A DNA stretch of 64,000 bases from Amorphochlora amoebiformis (GCA_054601695.1 BAAHQB010000001.1:1054001-1118000), one strand, 5' to 3'. Shown: positions 30,575 through 42,771, counted from the stretch's first letter. Notes: generated from the sequence alone by a model not told the origin. Made by a program: numbers and translations.

Positions 30575-30813
30575 CTGAGAATTATATATATATGTATATA
30601 TATATATATTATATATTACACACATATGTATATATATATGAAAAATATCTATTTATATATACATGCGAAAACGGAATATATTAGGTTGTGCATAGGTAAA
30701 ATGTACCTGGAATGCATAGAGGAGATATGCCGCCCCACTAGCGTACCGAAACACCCGATCAGACTTAGAAATCCCGCTAACATGCATAATATATAGATAT
30801 TTTTAGTTAAATA

Positions 30814-30855
<42 letters not shown>

Positions 30856-30963
30856 GTATATTTGTAAAAAACACTATATGAATACAAATATGATCCACGC
30901 ATCGGTGTTGGAATTTTGTAGCCGCAATATCGCTCATAAGCGCTTGTATACATATTACATATA

Positions 30964-30995
<32 letters not shown>

Positions 30996-31152
30996 AATAA
31001 ATATATTGTCAATTTATATATATATATATATATAAATATATTATGTGAATGTAATATGTATGTATTATGTATATATATATATGTATATATATATATGTAT
31101 AATATAGATATACATATATATATATATTGAATATATATATATATATATATGC

Positions 31153-31183
<31 letters not shown>

Positions 31184-31858
31184 TGTAACATACATGTACG
31201 GAACATAAATAGAAACAGATATCCACACAAAACATGTGATTATGATTTGACCCCATAGCCGCAATCTCGTCGATAATGCCCTTGAGTGCCGACTCCCGGA
31301 GGTTCTCCGGAGATTTAGACGTATCGGTACTCAATACAAATAACCCTGCTTGCACTAGAAATGGTTAAGCTTAGGATTACGCTTAGGATTAAGGTTTGGA
31401 GAGAAAATAATACATTTTTGTTAGAGTATTGAGAAGGGATCTTTGGGAAAGGGTCTTTGGGAACGGTCTTTGCTGAAGGGTTAGGGTAAGCGTTTGATTG
31501 GGTTATGGTAGGGGTGAAGGACCGATTTGAGTTGCGGAAGCGCTTGAAGAATTAAAACTGAGGGTTACTTGAAATTTTTTTTGCACATAGAATAATAATA
31601 TATATTAATATATATATATATATATATATATAAATATATTCAACAGCGCATGTATACCTGTACTCGCATATACATATTTACTCGGCCGGTACGCATGCTC
31701 TCACAAGTCATAAACACGCACATACATACTTACACGACCAGTAAATAGGATGTTGCGGGTCTAACCATCCATTTCTACTAACGGTATATGCATTCTAGCG
31801 AGCGAAAAGATCATGTAAATATTTACGTACATAGTCATCCAGATATACACACACATGC

Positions 31859-31892
<34 letters not shown>

Positions 31893-32026
31893 TGCTTTCT
31901 ACATACAGAACATAGATTATATATAAAGAAATTGTAGCCTAATCCATTGCAATATATACATACATATATATATATAAATATATATATATTGTATGTATTG
32001 TGTAAAAATATATTAAAAAGTACATT

Positions 32027-32058
<32 letters not shown>

Positions 32059-32377
32059 CCTTTATATATATATATATATATGCATATATAAAATAATTAT
32101 ATATATGTATGTATATACTGTATGTATATTTCTGCATTGTCATCAGGCCTCGGAGAATCTTCCACTCCCCACCTTCACCCTACAACTTCACGAACGTTAA
32201 CTCAATCTCTCTTCCCTTTCCCAAATTTGAGAATTCGCAAGGCCGGATTTGCACAAAAGAAAGCAAGATTGAGTGAAAACACTGTTTATGGCTCACCTCG
32301 CTCGCACGCATGCTGTGACTGTATCGTTTGGACCCATCCAAAGCCAAGGTTTAGACGGATCTTTATTATGTATGTGT

Positions 32378-32408
<31 letters not shown>

Positions 32409-32411
32409 ATA

Positions 32412-32448
<37 letters not shown>

Positions 32449-32539
32449 GTGCGTGTACATGCGAATCTACCTTTCCATGTCGATTGATCATTGATGAATA
32501 CACACACACATATATGTATATATATGCATATATATAATG

Positions 32540-32572
<33 letters not shown>

Positions 32573-32641
32573 ATATTTACACATGGATACTCATATGGAT
32601 ATGTAAATATATAATTATAATTATATATATTATATATGTGT

Positions 32642-32678
<37 letters not shown>

Positions 32679-33022
32679 TTGGCACAACGCCAGGAATCGT
32701 GTAGAATAGCCCGAGATCCATGGAGACCCACTGGAGATCGCTGGAGAATGTGTTTTAGTGAATCCCCAGAAGTGCCCGGTAGTACCGGTTAATGTCAGTT
32801 AGTAGCGACACGTGTACGCCGCAACTCTTGTGCTGCGCAAGTGGGTACCCCCACGACTAAGTTATCTCTTTCCGAAATGTGCAATGAAGTACATCAGGGT
32901 GGCTTGCAGTCTTCCGCTGCCCCCAAGGCATTGATACGTCAACAATATAGATATAATATACATGAATATTATATACATAGATATCTAATAATACATATAA
33001 ATATATGCACATTTGCATATAC

Positions 33023-33075
<53 letters not shown>

Positions 33076-33137
33076 ATATATATATATAAATATATACATA
33101 TTATAACATATATATATATATATATATTATGTATATA

Positions 33138-33183
<46 letters not shown>

Positions 33184-33197
33184 ATATATACATATCC

Positions 33198-33232
<35 letters not shown>

Positions 33233-33825
33233 CATATCTATCTAATAGTGAGTATATTAGATAAATACCCCCTTCCATGTTCAATTCGCCAGGGTCGTCC
33301 AGTCCCCCGATTTCCCGAGGTTTAGGCGGCGAAATTGATCCGATACCGGACGAACCTAGAGTATTCTCGGAATTTCCGGGATCTTCAAAGGATTTCTGGG
33401 ATTCAGTAATAAGATGGAAGTCCGGAGCGAGTTGGGGGGGAAGGAGTCGGTTTGGAAGGTCTGAGTACGTTACATGCATATCATGTTTATAATAAATACT
33501 ATACATATTATATATATATATATGTATTATAGATTTATATAAAAAATATAATATACATCACACACACTCACATACATAATAAAGTATATATATATATATA
33601 TGTATTTCTATATTTACATATCTAAGAGTAAGGAGAACAGGTATTATTGGGATACACAGACCTTGTTCATCTACACCAAAACTGGTGCCAAACAAGAAGA
33701 GAATATTCAATGATAAGGCGATTCAGAATACAAACTTATCTACATTATGTGTGTGTAAATATGTACATACAATATATATATATATAATTTATATATATAC
33801 ATGTATATATATATATATATGTATG

Positions 33826-33861
<36 letters not shown>

Positions 33862-34035
33862 ATGTAGATATACATATATATGGGTATATGTTTGTTTATG
33901 TATGCAGTATATGTATAATATTACGTAAATATATATAAATATATATATATATATATGTGTGTGTGTGTATATATATACATATATATACATATAGATATAC
34001 ATACATATATATATATATATAAGTATATTCAATAC

Positions 34036-34072
<37 letters not shown>

Positions 34073-34597
34073 TAAATATTATCCACCGCCGTCAGCGAAC
34101 TTGGAATACCAACTGCACCACAAGAGCTTGCCTTGCATCACGAAACCACTATCGAAACTGTGAAAAAAGAAATAACACAAGAAAGTGTTAACGAAATCAA
34201 CGCTTGCTTAATGAGAATGAACGCAAGGAATTATTCACAAAATCAGCAAATCTTGATGACGCAATAACTTATTTGCCCACCTTTGCCATTCTCGAACGAA
34301 AAGGTTTTGGGTAGAAAATGCATAGAGTTTGCTTAGAGATTGATTAAATATTGCTCAGGTCGCCTTAGACCTAGATTTGAACGCTCTCGAGGATCACTTA
34401 GAGATCGCTTAGAGATTATTTTAAAGATTGATTAGATGTCGATCTGGACGGACCCATGGGTAGTTCCAAGCTGTCTTGAGAAGTGAGATTTGCCGAATCC
34501 TCGTCCGATTATCCAGGTGTTGTTATGGGGAAAGTAACAACTTACAGCTTGTGAAATAGGCTCGCTGCCCTCAACCGTAAACTAAATATACGCGCAA

Positions 34598-34667
<70 letters not shown>

Positions 34668-34924
34668 CATACATACGTATAAATACATATTTATATTTAT
34701 ATGTATACATAATATATATATATATATACATATATATATGTTATACATATATACGTCATGTATACATATATATATATATATATGTATATATAATATTATA
34801 CATATATACGTCACATACATATCTATATGTATATGTAATTATATATATATATATATATATGTATGTTTATATTATATTTATATATATATATTATTGTACA
34901 TATTTTTATAGTTTATTATGTATC

Positions 34925-34978
<54 letters not shown>

Positions 34979-34980
34979 GT

Positions 34981-35018
<38 letters not shown>

Positions 35019-35274
35019 TCGACCTCGATATTTGCCGTTTTCGCGTACTCAGGCACCTTGACCAACCTAAGATGTGCTTCCACCTCTGTCCCTGCCTCCG
35101 TCTCCACAGCCTCTGCCACTAGAGGAGGATCTCCGCACGCGCAGGAGAGGACCGTGGAGAGAAGAGTGGGTGATGAGGGCAGGATGGGGAGAAAGTGAAG
35201 GATGTCGTTTGAGAAGTCAGGAGGATTTGGAAGGCCTGGCGTGAATGTATATGCCTTCACATGTGAACATGTAT

Positions 35275-35314
<40 letters not shown>

Positions 35315-35847
35315 AATATATATACATGTATGAATACATACATAAATACATATTTACTTACACACGTAGTGTAATATACAAATACATATACACATACATA
35401 TACACATATATTTATGCCTAACACCTATGCACATACCTTTAATATTTTATGTAGATTTGGATATAAATTAGATACACATAGACAACGTAATATTATATAA
35501 ATATATTACACGCACACACATATACATATACATACACACATATATATATATATTGTACAATTTATGTTTATACATATATTATAAATATATTATATACATT
35601 TATATATTCATATATTATATATATATACATATATATTATATTCATCTATTTATATATATATATATATATATTATACGGTACAGGAGGCAGATTCGACTCT
35701 GGCGATGGCTGGGGATACGAAGCTTGCGGTCCAGAATGGTGCATGTTGATGGTACCCTACAATGTATAATAGAGATACATTATATACATATATATATATA
35801 TATATGTATGTATATATATACATATATATATATATACATATATATAT

Positions 35848-35900
<53 letters not shown>

Positions 35901-36177
35901 ACATACATACATATATATTTATATATATATATATGTGTGTGTGTATATATATATATATTTGTACACAATATATATATATATATACTTTAATTTAATGAAT
36001 ATATGTATGCATGTATGTAGTGTGTATCTCCATGTAAAAGAGGATAATACGAATATGTATACATACAATACATATATATATATATTATATATATATATAT
36101 ATACATATATTACATACATAATAGACATATATATATATGTATATATATATATATATGTATTATGCAATATACGTATA

Positions 36178-36225
<48 letters not shown>

Positions 36226-36612
36226 GTATACATTTGTGTATTATGCAATATACGTATATTATATATTTATATATATATATATATAATATATATATGTATA
36301 TATATATATATATATTGATATAATCTAACGTAACATATTTTAAATATATAGTAATATGACATAGCACACTTCGGTATGTAATACATACATATTCCATTTT
36401 CGTAGAGAGATGTGAACATACATACACTGAGAAATACGCAGATATTTAACCGTAAATCTGGTAGTTCGGGTTCGTATCATTACACACAGAGCTTCGAAAT
36501 TGTGCGCCTGTAGGACATTCAACCGACTTTGACACAAGACGGCAAATCTGGATACGACGAGATCTTCATGTATTTTTTTGTTGATATAAATATATATATA
36601 TATATATATAAA

Positions 36613-36655
<43 letters not shown>

Positions 36656-37070
36656 GTATGTATTATTGTCAACCCTCCCCTTTCCAATTTCCCAAAACTA
36701 ATCTGACCCTCTAAGAATAATACGTATGACACTGACAGATAGGTGAGGCGGAAAGGGAGGATAAATTCATTTCGAAATTGAACCTGATTATACGTATCTC
36801 TCCGATAGCAGCAGGCCCGCATCTCCCCATTGGCCTGGGTCTCTCTGAGCGTCAATGCGCAATTGCAATTTTTGGTATCTGGGGAGACGGGAGAATTCAA
36901 CTCATCTGTCAGGAGAGCTTGTAGGTTGGGGTAGGTTCCTAGTATTTGGGTTGAATAGGATTAGGATTAATGTGAGGGTTAGGGTTTGGTTGGGATATGA
37001 TCCTCAGAATATTTGTGTTTTCATGCTAATTGGAGAGTACATACAAACGTATATTTACATGCACGTAGAC

Positions 37071-37117
<47 letters not shown>

Positions 37118-37133
37118 ATATATATATATACAC

Positions 37134-37180
<47 letters not shown>

Positions 37181-37395
37181 AGAAATATATATATACACAT
37201 ATATACACATATGTGTGTGTGTGTATCTATGCATGTGTCTCTGTGTGTATGTATGTATTGTATACCGATCTCGTTGTAGTACACCCTCGACACCGCCCGG
37301 GTCTGGTAGTAGGGCGTGGACATCTTCACATTCTCAAATCCTCCAGAAGCCTAAGTTTATATTATGTACATTTTATAGATATATAATTACAGGAA

Positions 37396-37435
<40 letters not shown>

Positions 37436-37479
37436 GTATATATATATACATAATATATATATATGTGTGTGTATATATG

Positions 37480-37514
<35 letters not shown>

Positions 37515-37710
37515 CTATATATATATATATACATACACATATATACACATGTATATTACACACATACATATATATACACACATACACATACATTTATATA
37601 TATATATATATATATACATACACACATACACATATAAAATGTATATACACACATAATATATACATACATATACATATATATATATATCATATACAAAAAC
37701 GTACAGATAT

Positions 37711-37776
<66 letters not shown>

Positions 37777-38142
37777 TATGTTTTATATGTATATATTTAT
37801 ACATATATATATATATACATACATACATGTACATATATATATATATATATACATACACATATACATATATATACCGGCGGGTCGAAGAACAGTTGAGGCA
37901 GAAAGGCGGCATACGCAGCTGCCAGCACCACGAAGGCGAAAACACCCCCGAGAAGAAGACGAGATACAACTCTACATGTTTACATATAGCACAGAGAGTG
38001 CAACTTAGAGCAGAGGATTCGAAGGATTCTGGTGTCAATCTTGACCTATCGCTCACGAGGTCGAGGCAGCGCAGCTTGTGGGGATCTGTGTACCTCTCTC
38101 CTTCTCTTACTTCCGGGCCTAATACATAGATATTAATATATA

Positions 38143-38186
<44 letters not shown>

Positions 38187-38198
38187 AGATATATATAA

Positions 38199-38231
<33 letters not shown>

Positions 38232-38242
38232 CATATAAAGAT

Positions 38243-38278
<36 letters not shown>

Positions 38279-38570
38279 TACACATAAAATAATGTGGAAA
38301 ATATTTGTACGTGCATATGTGTAATGTAGAATAATATTATGTACACGTATACACATATGTATATATACGTGTATCTGTACATGTATTATATTGTGCTTCA
38401 CAACCTCGTCCCAGTCGTGGCGTATCATCGCCGTTGTGAGGATCACCAGGGGATACCGGTTCAACGGTCGGAGACTCGAGGTAGTAAAACACTGCGACCA
38501 TCATGAACCCCACTAGACATGGGACAGCCAGGACAAAATAGACAGGATCTGAAACGAATGATGTGGCCAT
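10981..38570 (-). CDS. Gene E: very large multi-exon, multipass membrane protein, family unknown
   Basis: About 57 exons (20-270 nt) read from ATG at 38570 to TAG at 10981, roughly 1,640 residues over 27.6 kb. Exon coordinates are given in the four segment entries that follow. Nearly all junctions agree in codon phase, which is strong evidence for one transcription unit. Order of parts: two N-terminal hydrophobic segments; a Cys-containing region of several hundred residues; a block of hydrophobic segments; a proline-rich cytoplasmic-type insert; a second hydrophobic block. I recognise no family. Unresolved joins: 34454 to 33681 (an exon probably missing), 33269 to 32916 (phase 1 to 0), and 15463 to 14751 (phase 0 to 1). 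Two adjacent genes cannot be fully excluded, but no internal stop plus restart is needed. The C-terminus may instead splice at 10990 to the island at 10493-10450. Confidence 0.6.
11774..11904. repeat. Tandem duplication, unit about 66 bp, two copies
   Basis: The second copy (about 11839-11904) repeats the first with few changes: GGAAGGGATATAGGTATAGA followed by GATAGATCTCCAC. It is intronic in gene E. Confidence 0.8.
12640..14990. repeat. Interspersed degenerate telomere-like repeats
   Basis: Blocks of TTAGGG-type sequence (12640-12830, 13395-13700, 14630-14700, 14850-14980) alternate with CCCTAA-type blocks (13305-13325, 13935-13990, 14415-14600) within gene E introns. A 37-bp unit containing CCCTACGATCCGGTCAT is duplicated in tandem at 14605-14680. 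The orientation switches several times, so this is not a single telomere relic. Confidence 0.7.
16543..16563 (-). other. Duplicate of an exon end with its splice signals
   Basis: The 3' end of exon 16673-16620 (TCACCCAGGATAAGCAG then GTATGT) is repeated downstream on the minus strand as TCACCCAGGATAAGCAG then GTAAAT. If the CCCAG serves as an acceptor, it makes a 9-nt in-frame exon (Asp-Lys-Gln). It may be an alternative microexon or a decoy left by a local duplication. Confidence 0.45.
17568..17880. repeat. AAT trinucleotide repeat cluster
   Basis: Several (AAT)n or (TAA)n runs of 5-11 units are separated by TA tracts, including a repeated phrase CATAAATATGACTAAT. Intronic in gene E. Confidence 0.85.
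18668..25772 (-). other. Gene E segment 3: first hydrophobic block
   Basis: Exons: 25772-25720, 25593-25552, 24790-24724, 24392-24309, 23759-23661, 23396-23316, 22882-22778, 22401-22330, 21947-21880, 21606-21440, 21081-20945, 20573-20505, 19634-19496 (or to 19478), 19389-19348 and 18910-18668. All phases agree. Hydrophobic stretches include [80 protein letters not shown] and [18 protein letters not shown] basic stretch at the end ([15 protein letters not shown]) suggests a cytoplasmic loop. A weak extra exon may lie near 26280-26350. Confidence 0.65.
23940..24006. repeat. Pure (TA)n tract, about 65 bp
   Basis: An uninterrupted TA dinucleotide run in an intron of gene E, one of the longer perfect tracts. 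Length in the assembly may be unreliable. Confidence 0.9.
29870..30210 (-). repeat. tRNA-derived SINE-like element, copy 2
   Basis: On the minus strand the head reads GTTAGCTCAGTGGTATAGTA followed by GTTTGATTCAAGTCC. These resemble polymerase III A-box and B-box promoter motifs of a tRNA. The body (about 29940-30100) matches copy 1 at 1655-2035 in CCGGTAGTACCGGG-like and CTCCGGGATCTCGAGC motifs. It is intronic in gene E and in the same orientation as the gene. Confidence 0.6.
32695..32815 (-). repeat. SINE-like fragment
   Basis: It shares GGAGATCGCTGGAGAAT and GTGCCCGGTAGTACCGGTTA with the tail part of the elements at 1655-2035 and 29870-30210. No tRNA-like head was found. Confidence 0.5.
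34082..34314 (+). pseudogene. Frameshifted ORF fragment, unknown origin
   Basis: One plus-strand frame is open from 34082 to a stop at 34267 ([20 protein letters not shown], then [15 protein letters not shown]). From about 34225 another frame continues plausibly ([20 protein letters not shown]) to TAG at 34314. This suggests one old coding sequence broken by a frameshift. It is A-rich and lies antisense inside gene E. No family was recognised. It could also be chance, or a spliced plus-strand exon. Confidence 0.3.
34320..34450 (-). repeat. Diverged SINE-tail-like sequence
   Basis: Repeated phrases GATCGCTTAGAGATTATTTT, AGAGATTGATTAAATATTGC and GATTGATTAGATG recall the GAGATTGCTCAGAGATT tail of the SINE-like family. 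The match is weak. Confidence 0.3.
35024..38570 (-). other. Gene E segment 1: start codon, two hydrophobic segments and Cys-containing region
   Basis: Exons: 38570-38405, 38118-38094, 37971-37875, 37350-37266, 36878-36708, 36547-36524, 36507-36451, 35756-35682 and 35235-35024. The first exon reads [20 protein letters not shown] and continues hydrophobic. Exon 3 contains [20 protein letters not shown], a clear membrane helix. The next exons carry paired cysteines ([31 protein letters not shown]), suggesting an extracytoplasmic fold. Phases are 1,2,0,1,1,1,1,1,0. The 3' end of exon 36878-36708 is uncertain because an earlier donor near 36776 exists in another phase. The exon at 36547-36524 is only 24 nt. 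Confidence 0.6.
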
Positions 38571-39273
38571 CAGGTTTACGGAATATGGGAGTTAAGGAGG
38601 GAAGGAATTATGTCGCCCAAGTGGTACGACAGATTTGACTGTACAGGATTCTTCCTTTTCGATTTTTTTTCTTTTTCATAAATACCTAGGTGACCCTCCT
38701 GTGCGATAAACTTGACGAATTGGGCCATGCCCCACACCCATCTAACCATATGACATCGTTAAACATGCCAGGTCAACTTGCATCCTTCCGGTTGGGATAC
38801 CACCCCCTTTCTCATCAGAACCCCAAACCGCATGAGGATCACCGATCAGTCTTCTTCTGCGCTATTTAATCCTTCAACGCTAATACAACGCTATCTTCCC
38901 CTTGGTCCCAACAGAAAGGTTTGTGCAAAAATGTATGAGATACCCGGTGAGACATAGCGCCAAACACAGCCTTGCACTCCTATATTTCCGAATCAACCTC
39001 TCAAATCCTCCGAGTAGAACGCTTGTATATCCTCTCAGAGACAGGCAGCACCCCATGACCTTCTACGGGTGCAAAAACTGGCTCAAGGGTGCTCCGTTGG
39101 ATGAGGATGCGATGCACAGGGTGCTCGGCACGAGTCTTATGTTATCATCGGGGGGTACCCGGGCAGTATCAGAAAACAAAACCTCGGCTTCGTGACAACA
39201 CTCCTGTGTCACAGTTGGCAAGACCCCTACCTCACATCCGTAGATCCACCCGCATCACAACCTAAGCGCATCC
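38571..39273. promoter_or_regulatory. Head-to-head intergenic region of gene E and IMP cyclohydrolase
   Basis: A 703-bp unique region without TA tracts lies between the start codons of E (minus) and the cyclohydrolase (plus). It probably contains both promoters. A TATTTAAT at 38863-38870 is a possible TATA-like element for the plus gene. A 97-codon plus ORF at 38902-39195 has no recognised domain and is probably 5' leader. These assignments are inference from position. Confidence 0.45.
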
Positions 39274-39903
39274 ATGGCGTCTCATAAGGCTATCGAAGGC
39301 AAAAAGGCTGATTTAGTCCCCGTAAAGCGTGCGTTGATCTCCGTGTTCGACAAGGGTGGCGTGGTGGATTTCGCCAAGGCGTTGGTCGATTACAAGGTCG
39401 AGATCCTGTCGACCGGGGGCACAGCACGGAAACTCAAAGATGCTGGCTTGCCCGTTACGATGGTCAAGGACTACACCGGCGCTCCGGAGATCCTTAATGG
39501 ACGGGTGAAAACCCTCAATCCTCATATCCATGGCGGGCTGCTGGCGGTGCGAGGCAACGAGCTCCACGAGGAGGAGTTGAAGCGCGAGAAGATCGGTTTG
39601 ATCGACATGGTGGTGTGCAATCTCTATCCCTTCGAGCAAACGGTTGCCAAAGGTGGAGATTGGGACACATGCATCGAGAACATCGACATCGGAGGCCCGT
39701 CTATGATCCGCTCTGCGGCCAAGAATTCCAACTACGTAGCGATCGTGTCCTCCCCCTCCCAGTACGAAGAGATCGTCGCGTCTCTCAAGAAGAACAAAGG
39801 CGCTACTACCCTTTCCCAACGCAAAAAGCTCGCGTACGCTGCCTTCTCTCAGACTGCCAAGTACGACACCGCAATCTCAGCGTACATGTCCAAGAAAGTC
39901 TGA
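39274..39903 (+). CDS. Single-domain IMP cyclohydrolase (N-terminal domain of PurH/ATIC)
   Basis: This domain closes the FAICAR ring to IMP, the last step of de novo purine synthesis. The 209-residue product covers the MGS-like cyclohydrolase domain: STGGTA at 46-51, GRVKTLNPHIHGG at 76-88, CNLYPF at 115-120, ENIDIGGPSMIRSAAKN at 135-151. Residues equivalent to human ATIC Lys66, Tyr104, Asp125 and Lys137 are present (Lys79, Tyr118, Asp138, Lys150). The usual TLHP is TLNP here. The ORF stops exactly at the domain boundary; the AICAR transformylase domain, normally fused behind it, is absent. It is intronless, with higher GC than its surroundings, whereas all neighbours are split into small exons. 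The ATG at 39274 is the first in frame. Possible origins are a single-domain gene, a retrocopy or a transferred gene. Confidence 0.93.
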   Translation: MASHKAIEGKKADLVPVKRALISVFDKGGVVDFAKALVDYKVEILSTGGTARKLKDAGLPVTMVKDYTGAPEILNGRVKTLNPHIHGGLLAVRGNELHEEELKREKIGLIDMVVCNLYPFEQTVAKGGDWDTCIENIDIGGPSMIRSAAKNSNYVAIVSSPSQYEEIVASLKKNKGATTLSQRKKLAYAAFSQTAKYDTAISAYMSKKV

Positions 39904-40683
39904 GCCGCTTGCTGCATTCGCTAGATTCACCAGTGTGAAATAAACCTTTGTAGTACGTGTGCGAGCTTGTTCTATAGTCACTGAAAATCCGCGATCATGC
40001 TGGGCTCAGACAAGAATTTACCAGTCTATGCAAAGCTCGAGCGCTGATCGATCGACTTCAAACTAATTATTATATATAAGGCTGCCAACTATGAAAAATC
40101 ATATATAAATAGTACGTTAATATGTGTATATATATTATATGTGTGTATGTACTGTATCTAGTATATCATTTAGTGACATAAAAATAGACTAGTACGTATA
40201 GTAATATTCTAGTGGTGTACATGTATACATGTGGTAAGTCAATGTACGTAAGTGTGGAGTCTAGCTATAGTTGTCAGAAGTGCATAATCTTACGGTCATG
40301 ATGTTATAGATTTTTATACATTCAATCTTAACTATCAGAGAGTCTACATGTAGTGTCTAATTAAGATGTTTAGGACCGAGGCCTTAGTATGGAGTTTGTC
40401 TAGTTTGTGCGTTCATAATTAACTATCAGAGAGTCTACATGTAGTGGCTAGATGTTTAGTACTGAGGCCTTGTGATGCATGTAGGAACTTAGTGGATAGC
40501 CACCGTGAGTTCATGCAGACAAAGACAGGGCGTGCTCTGAGGCTATGCATGTCACTTGAATAAAATTCTAACCATGTGCTACAGCGCATCGCCGGGCCTA
40601 TCGTACGCGTAGAAGCTCGATTCGCCTACCATGCATGAACCCCACCGTTGCAATTAAATATTGTAAGCTGATTTTTTTTTGCT
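39904..40683. other. Tail-to-tail spacer of IMP cyclohydrolase and bL31, CTAG-rich
   Basis: Unique sequence with about six CTAG sites at 40155-40455. A diverged tandem duplication of AACTATCAGAGAGTCTACAT is present at about 40330 and 40422, with GAGGCCTTAGTATG/GAGGCCTTGTGATG following each copy. It has no TA tracts and no ORF of note. Confidence 0.65.
39939..39944 (+). terminator. AATAAA polyadenylation signal candidate
   Basis: An AATAAA lies 35 nt after the cyclohydrolase stop codon. If used, it would end the transcript before the CTAG-rich spacer and would exclude a downstream spliced transformylase exon. Confidence 0.5.
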
Positions 40684-40785
40684 TTACCGCCTGCCCTTCT
40701 TTCCCTGAAGGGATGTTAGATAAGATATTATATACATGCCTATATTATATATTGTATAATACAATTTATATAGGTATACATATAC

Positions 40786-40819
<34 letters not shown>

Positions 40820-40863
40820 TATATATATGTATATATATATATATGTGTATATATATGTGTGTG

Positions 40864-40911
<48 letters not shown>

Positions 40912-41169
40912 ATATATGCATCTAGATATGACATATATATATATATATATATAATGTGTGTGTATATGTGTATGTGTATATATATAATATATATATGAAT
41001 ATACTATACATACACAATATATATATATATATATGTAATACATATACAGATATGTGTATATATGTATATGTATATGTATGTAATGTACGTTATATACATA
41101 TATATATATATACATACATACATACATACATACATATTATGTACATATATATATATATGTGTATACATT

Positions 41170-41201
<32 letters not shown>

Positions 41202-41330
41202 AGATATATGTATATATATATTCATATGTATATATATATATATATATGTATGTTATATACATATATATATATACATATGTATATATATACATACAAGTAT
41301 ATTTATATTTATATATACATATACATACAC

Positions 41331-41371
<41 letters not shown>

Positions 41372-41389
41372 AATATCTATTAAATATGA

Positions 41390-41421
<32 letters not shown>

Positions 41422-41552
41422 ATGGATATGTATGTATATTTAAGATGCGTTATAAAAATAAATAATATCTATTTATATAACTAAAATACAAATGCATGTT
41501 AATATGTACTGCACTACATATATAATTTAATGATAATAATTCTACACACACG

Positions 41553-41584
<32 letters not shown>

Positions 41585-41598
41585 CATATGTACATATA

Positions 41599-41658
<60 letters not shown>

Positions 41659-42140
41659 TATATATATATATATATACATATATGATATATATACATGTGT
41701 GTATAGACATATATAAAATATACATATATACATATAAACGAGTGTACAAATGTTACATAAGTTGTTGCATACCTTATCCTTCTTAATACCAAGCTGCTCC
41801 ATTGCTTTCTTCTTAAGCTGAGGGGCAAATGGATAAAATGAGGACGAGGAAAAGAGTTAAGTTTCCAGGGTGCGTTCAAAATTATATATATTATCCAGTA
41901 TCATTTAAACATGACATTTATGTATATTACCAGAAGGCCAGCCTGTCCATCCTCAGCGGAGAGCTCACCGCCTAAGTGCATGTGGAATGTCAGCATTAAG
42001 ATGTAAAACATCAGAGAGACTTTCTATCTCTCCCTCTCTCTGACATACACGTTATATCTATATATATATAGATATATATATATATATATTATATAATATG
42101 TATATATAATATATATATATATATGTACATATACATAGTA

Positions 42141-42200
<60 letters not shown>

Positions 42201-42355
42201 CAAACATACATATACATTATATATACATATATACATGTATGTGTATGTTTATATATACAAATACATACAAATACATACATCTATATAATATAATACAGAA
42301 ATGTATATAATATATCTTATATACACACTATAAACAAAAATGTGTATAGATTATA

Positions 42356-42386
<31 letters not shown>

Positions 42387-42419
42387 AATACATATATATA
42401 TATATATAATATACCGAAG

Positions 42420-42450
<31 letters not shown>

Positions 42451-42535
42451 ATATTAGATATTATACCTAAGTACATATTATATATACATATATATACATA
42501 TATATATAATATAAATTATTTATTTATCTTTTTAG

Positions 42536-42572
<37 letters not shown>

Positions 42573-42736
42573 CATATACATAAATATTTACATCATGACA
42601 CACACATAAACATACACACACATACACATATATTCAATGGGAAAAACAATAAGGCACACATCATTTTCGTATATCTACACTTACATTTTCTAAGGTGTGC
42701 AAATACATCTATGCACGCATATATATACACACATAC

Positions 42737-42771
<35 letters not shown>

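Larger units (their letters stand above)
26541..34569 (-). other. Gene E segment 2: middle exons
   Basis: Exons: 34569-34546 and 34474-34454 (both weak), 33681-33662, 33460-33269, 32916-32893 (weak), 32360-32297, 31345-31252, 30942-30886, 30776-30707, 29465-29323, 28784-28647, 28539-28441, 28302-28282 (or to 28265), 28135-28067, 27636-27548, 27138-27055 and 26614-26541. Signature strings are [48 protein letters not shown] and [15 protein letters not shown]. The last exon starts the first hydrophobic block with [17 protein letters not shown]. From 32360 onward every phase matches. Introns hold SINE-like repeats near 29870-30210 and 32695-32815. Confidence 0.6.

Noticed and set aside
32122-32340. 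Plus ORF with Ser/Pro/Arg-rich sequence
   Set aside because: It is antisense to the well-supported gene E exon 32360-32297 and otherwise lacks consistent splice borders.
39313-39819. 168-codon minus ORF opposite IMP cyclohydrolase
   Set aside because: It is a shadow of the conserved plus-strand gene and has no recognised domain.
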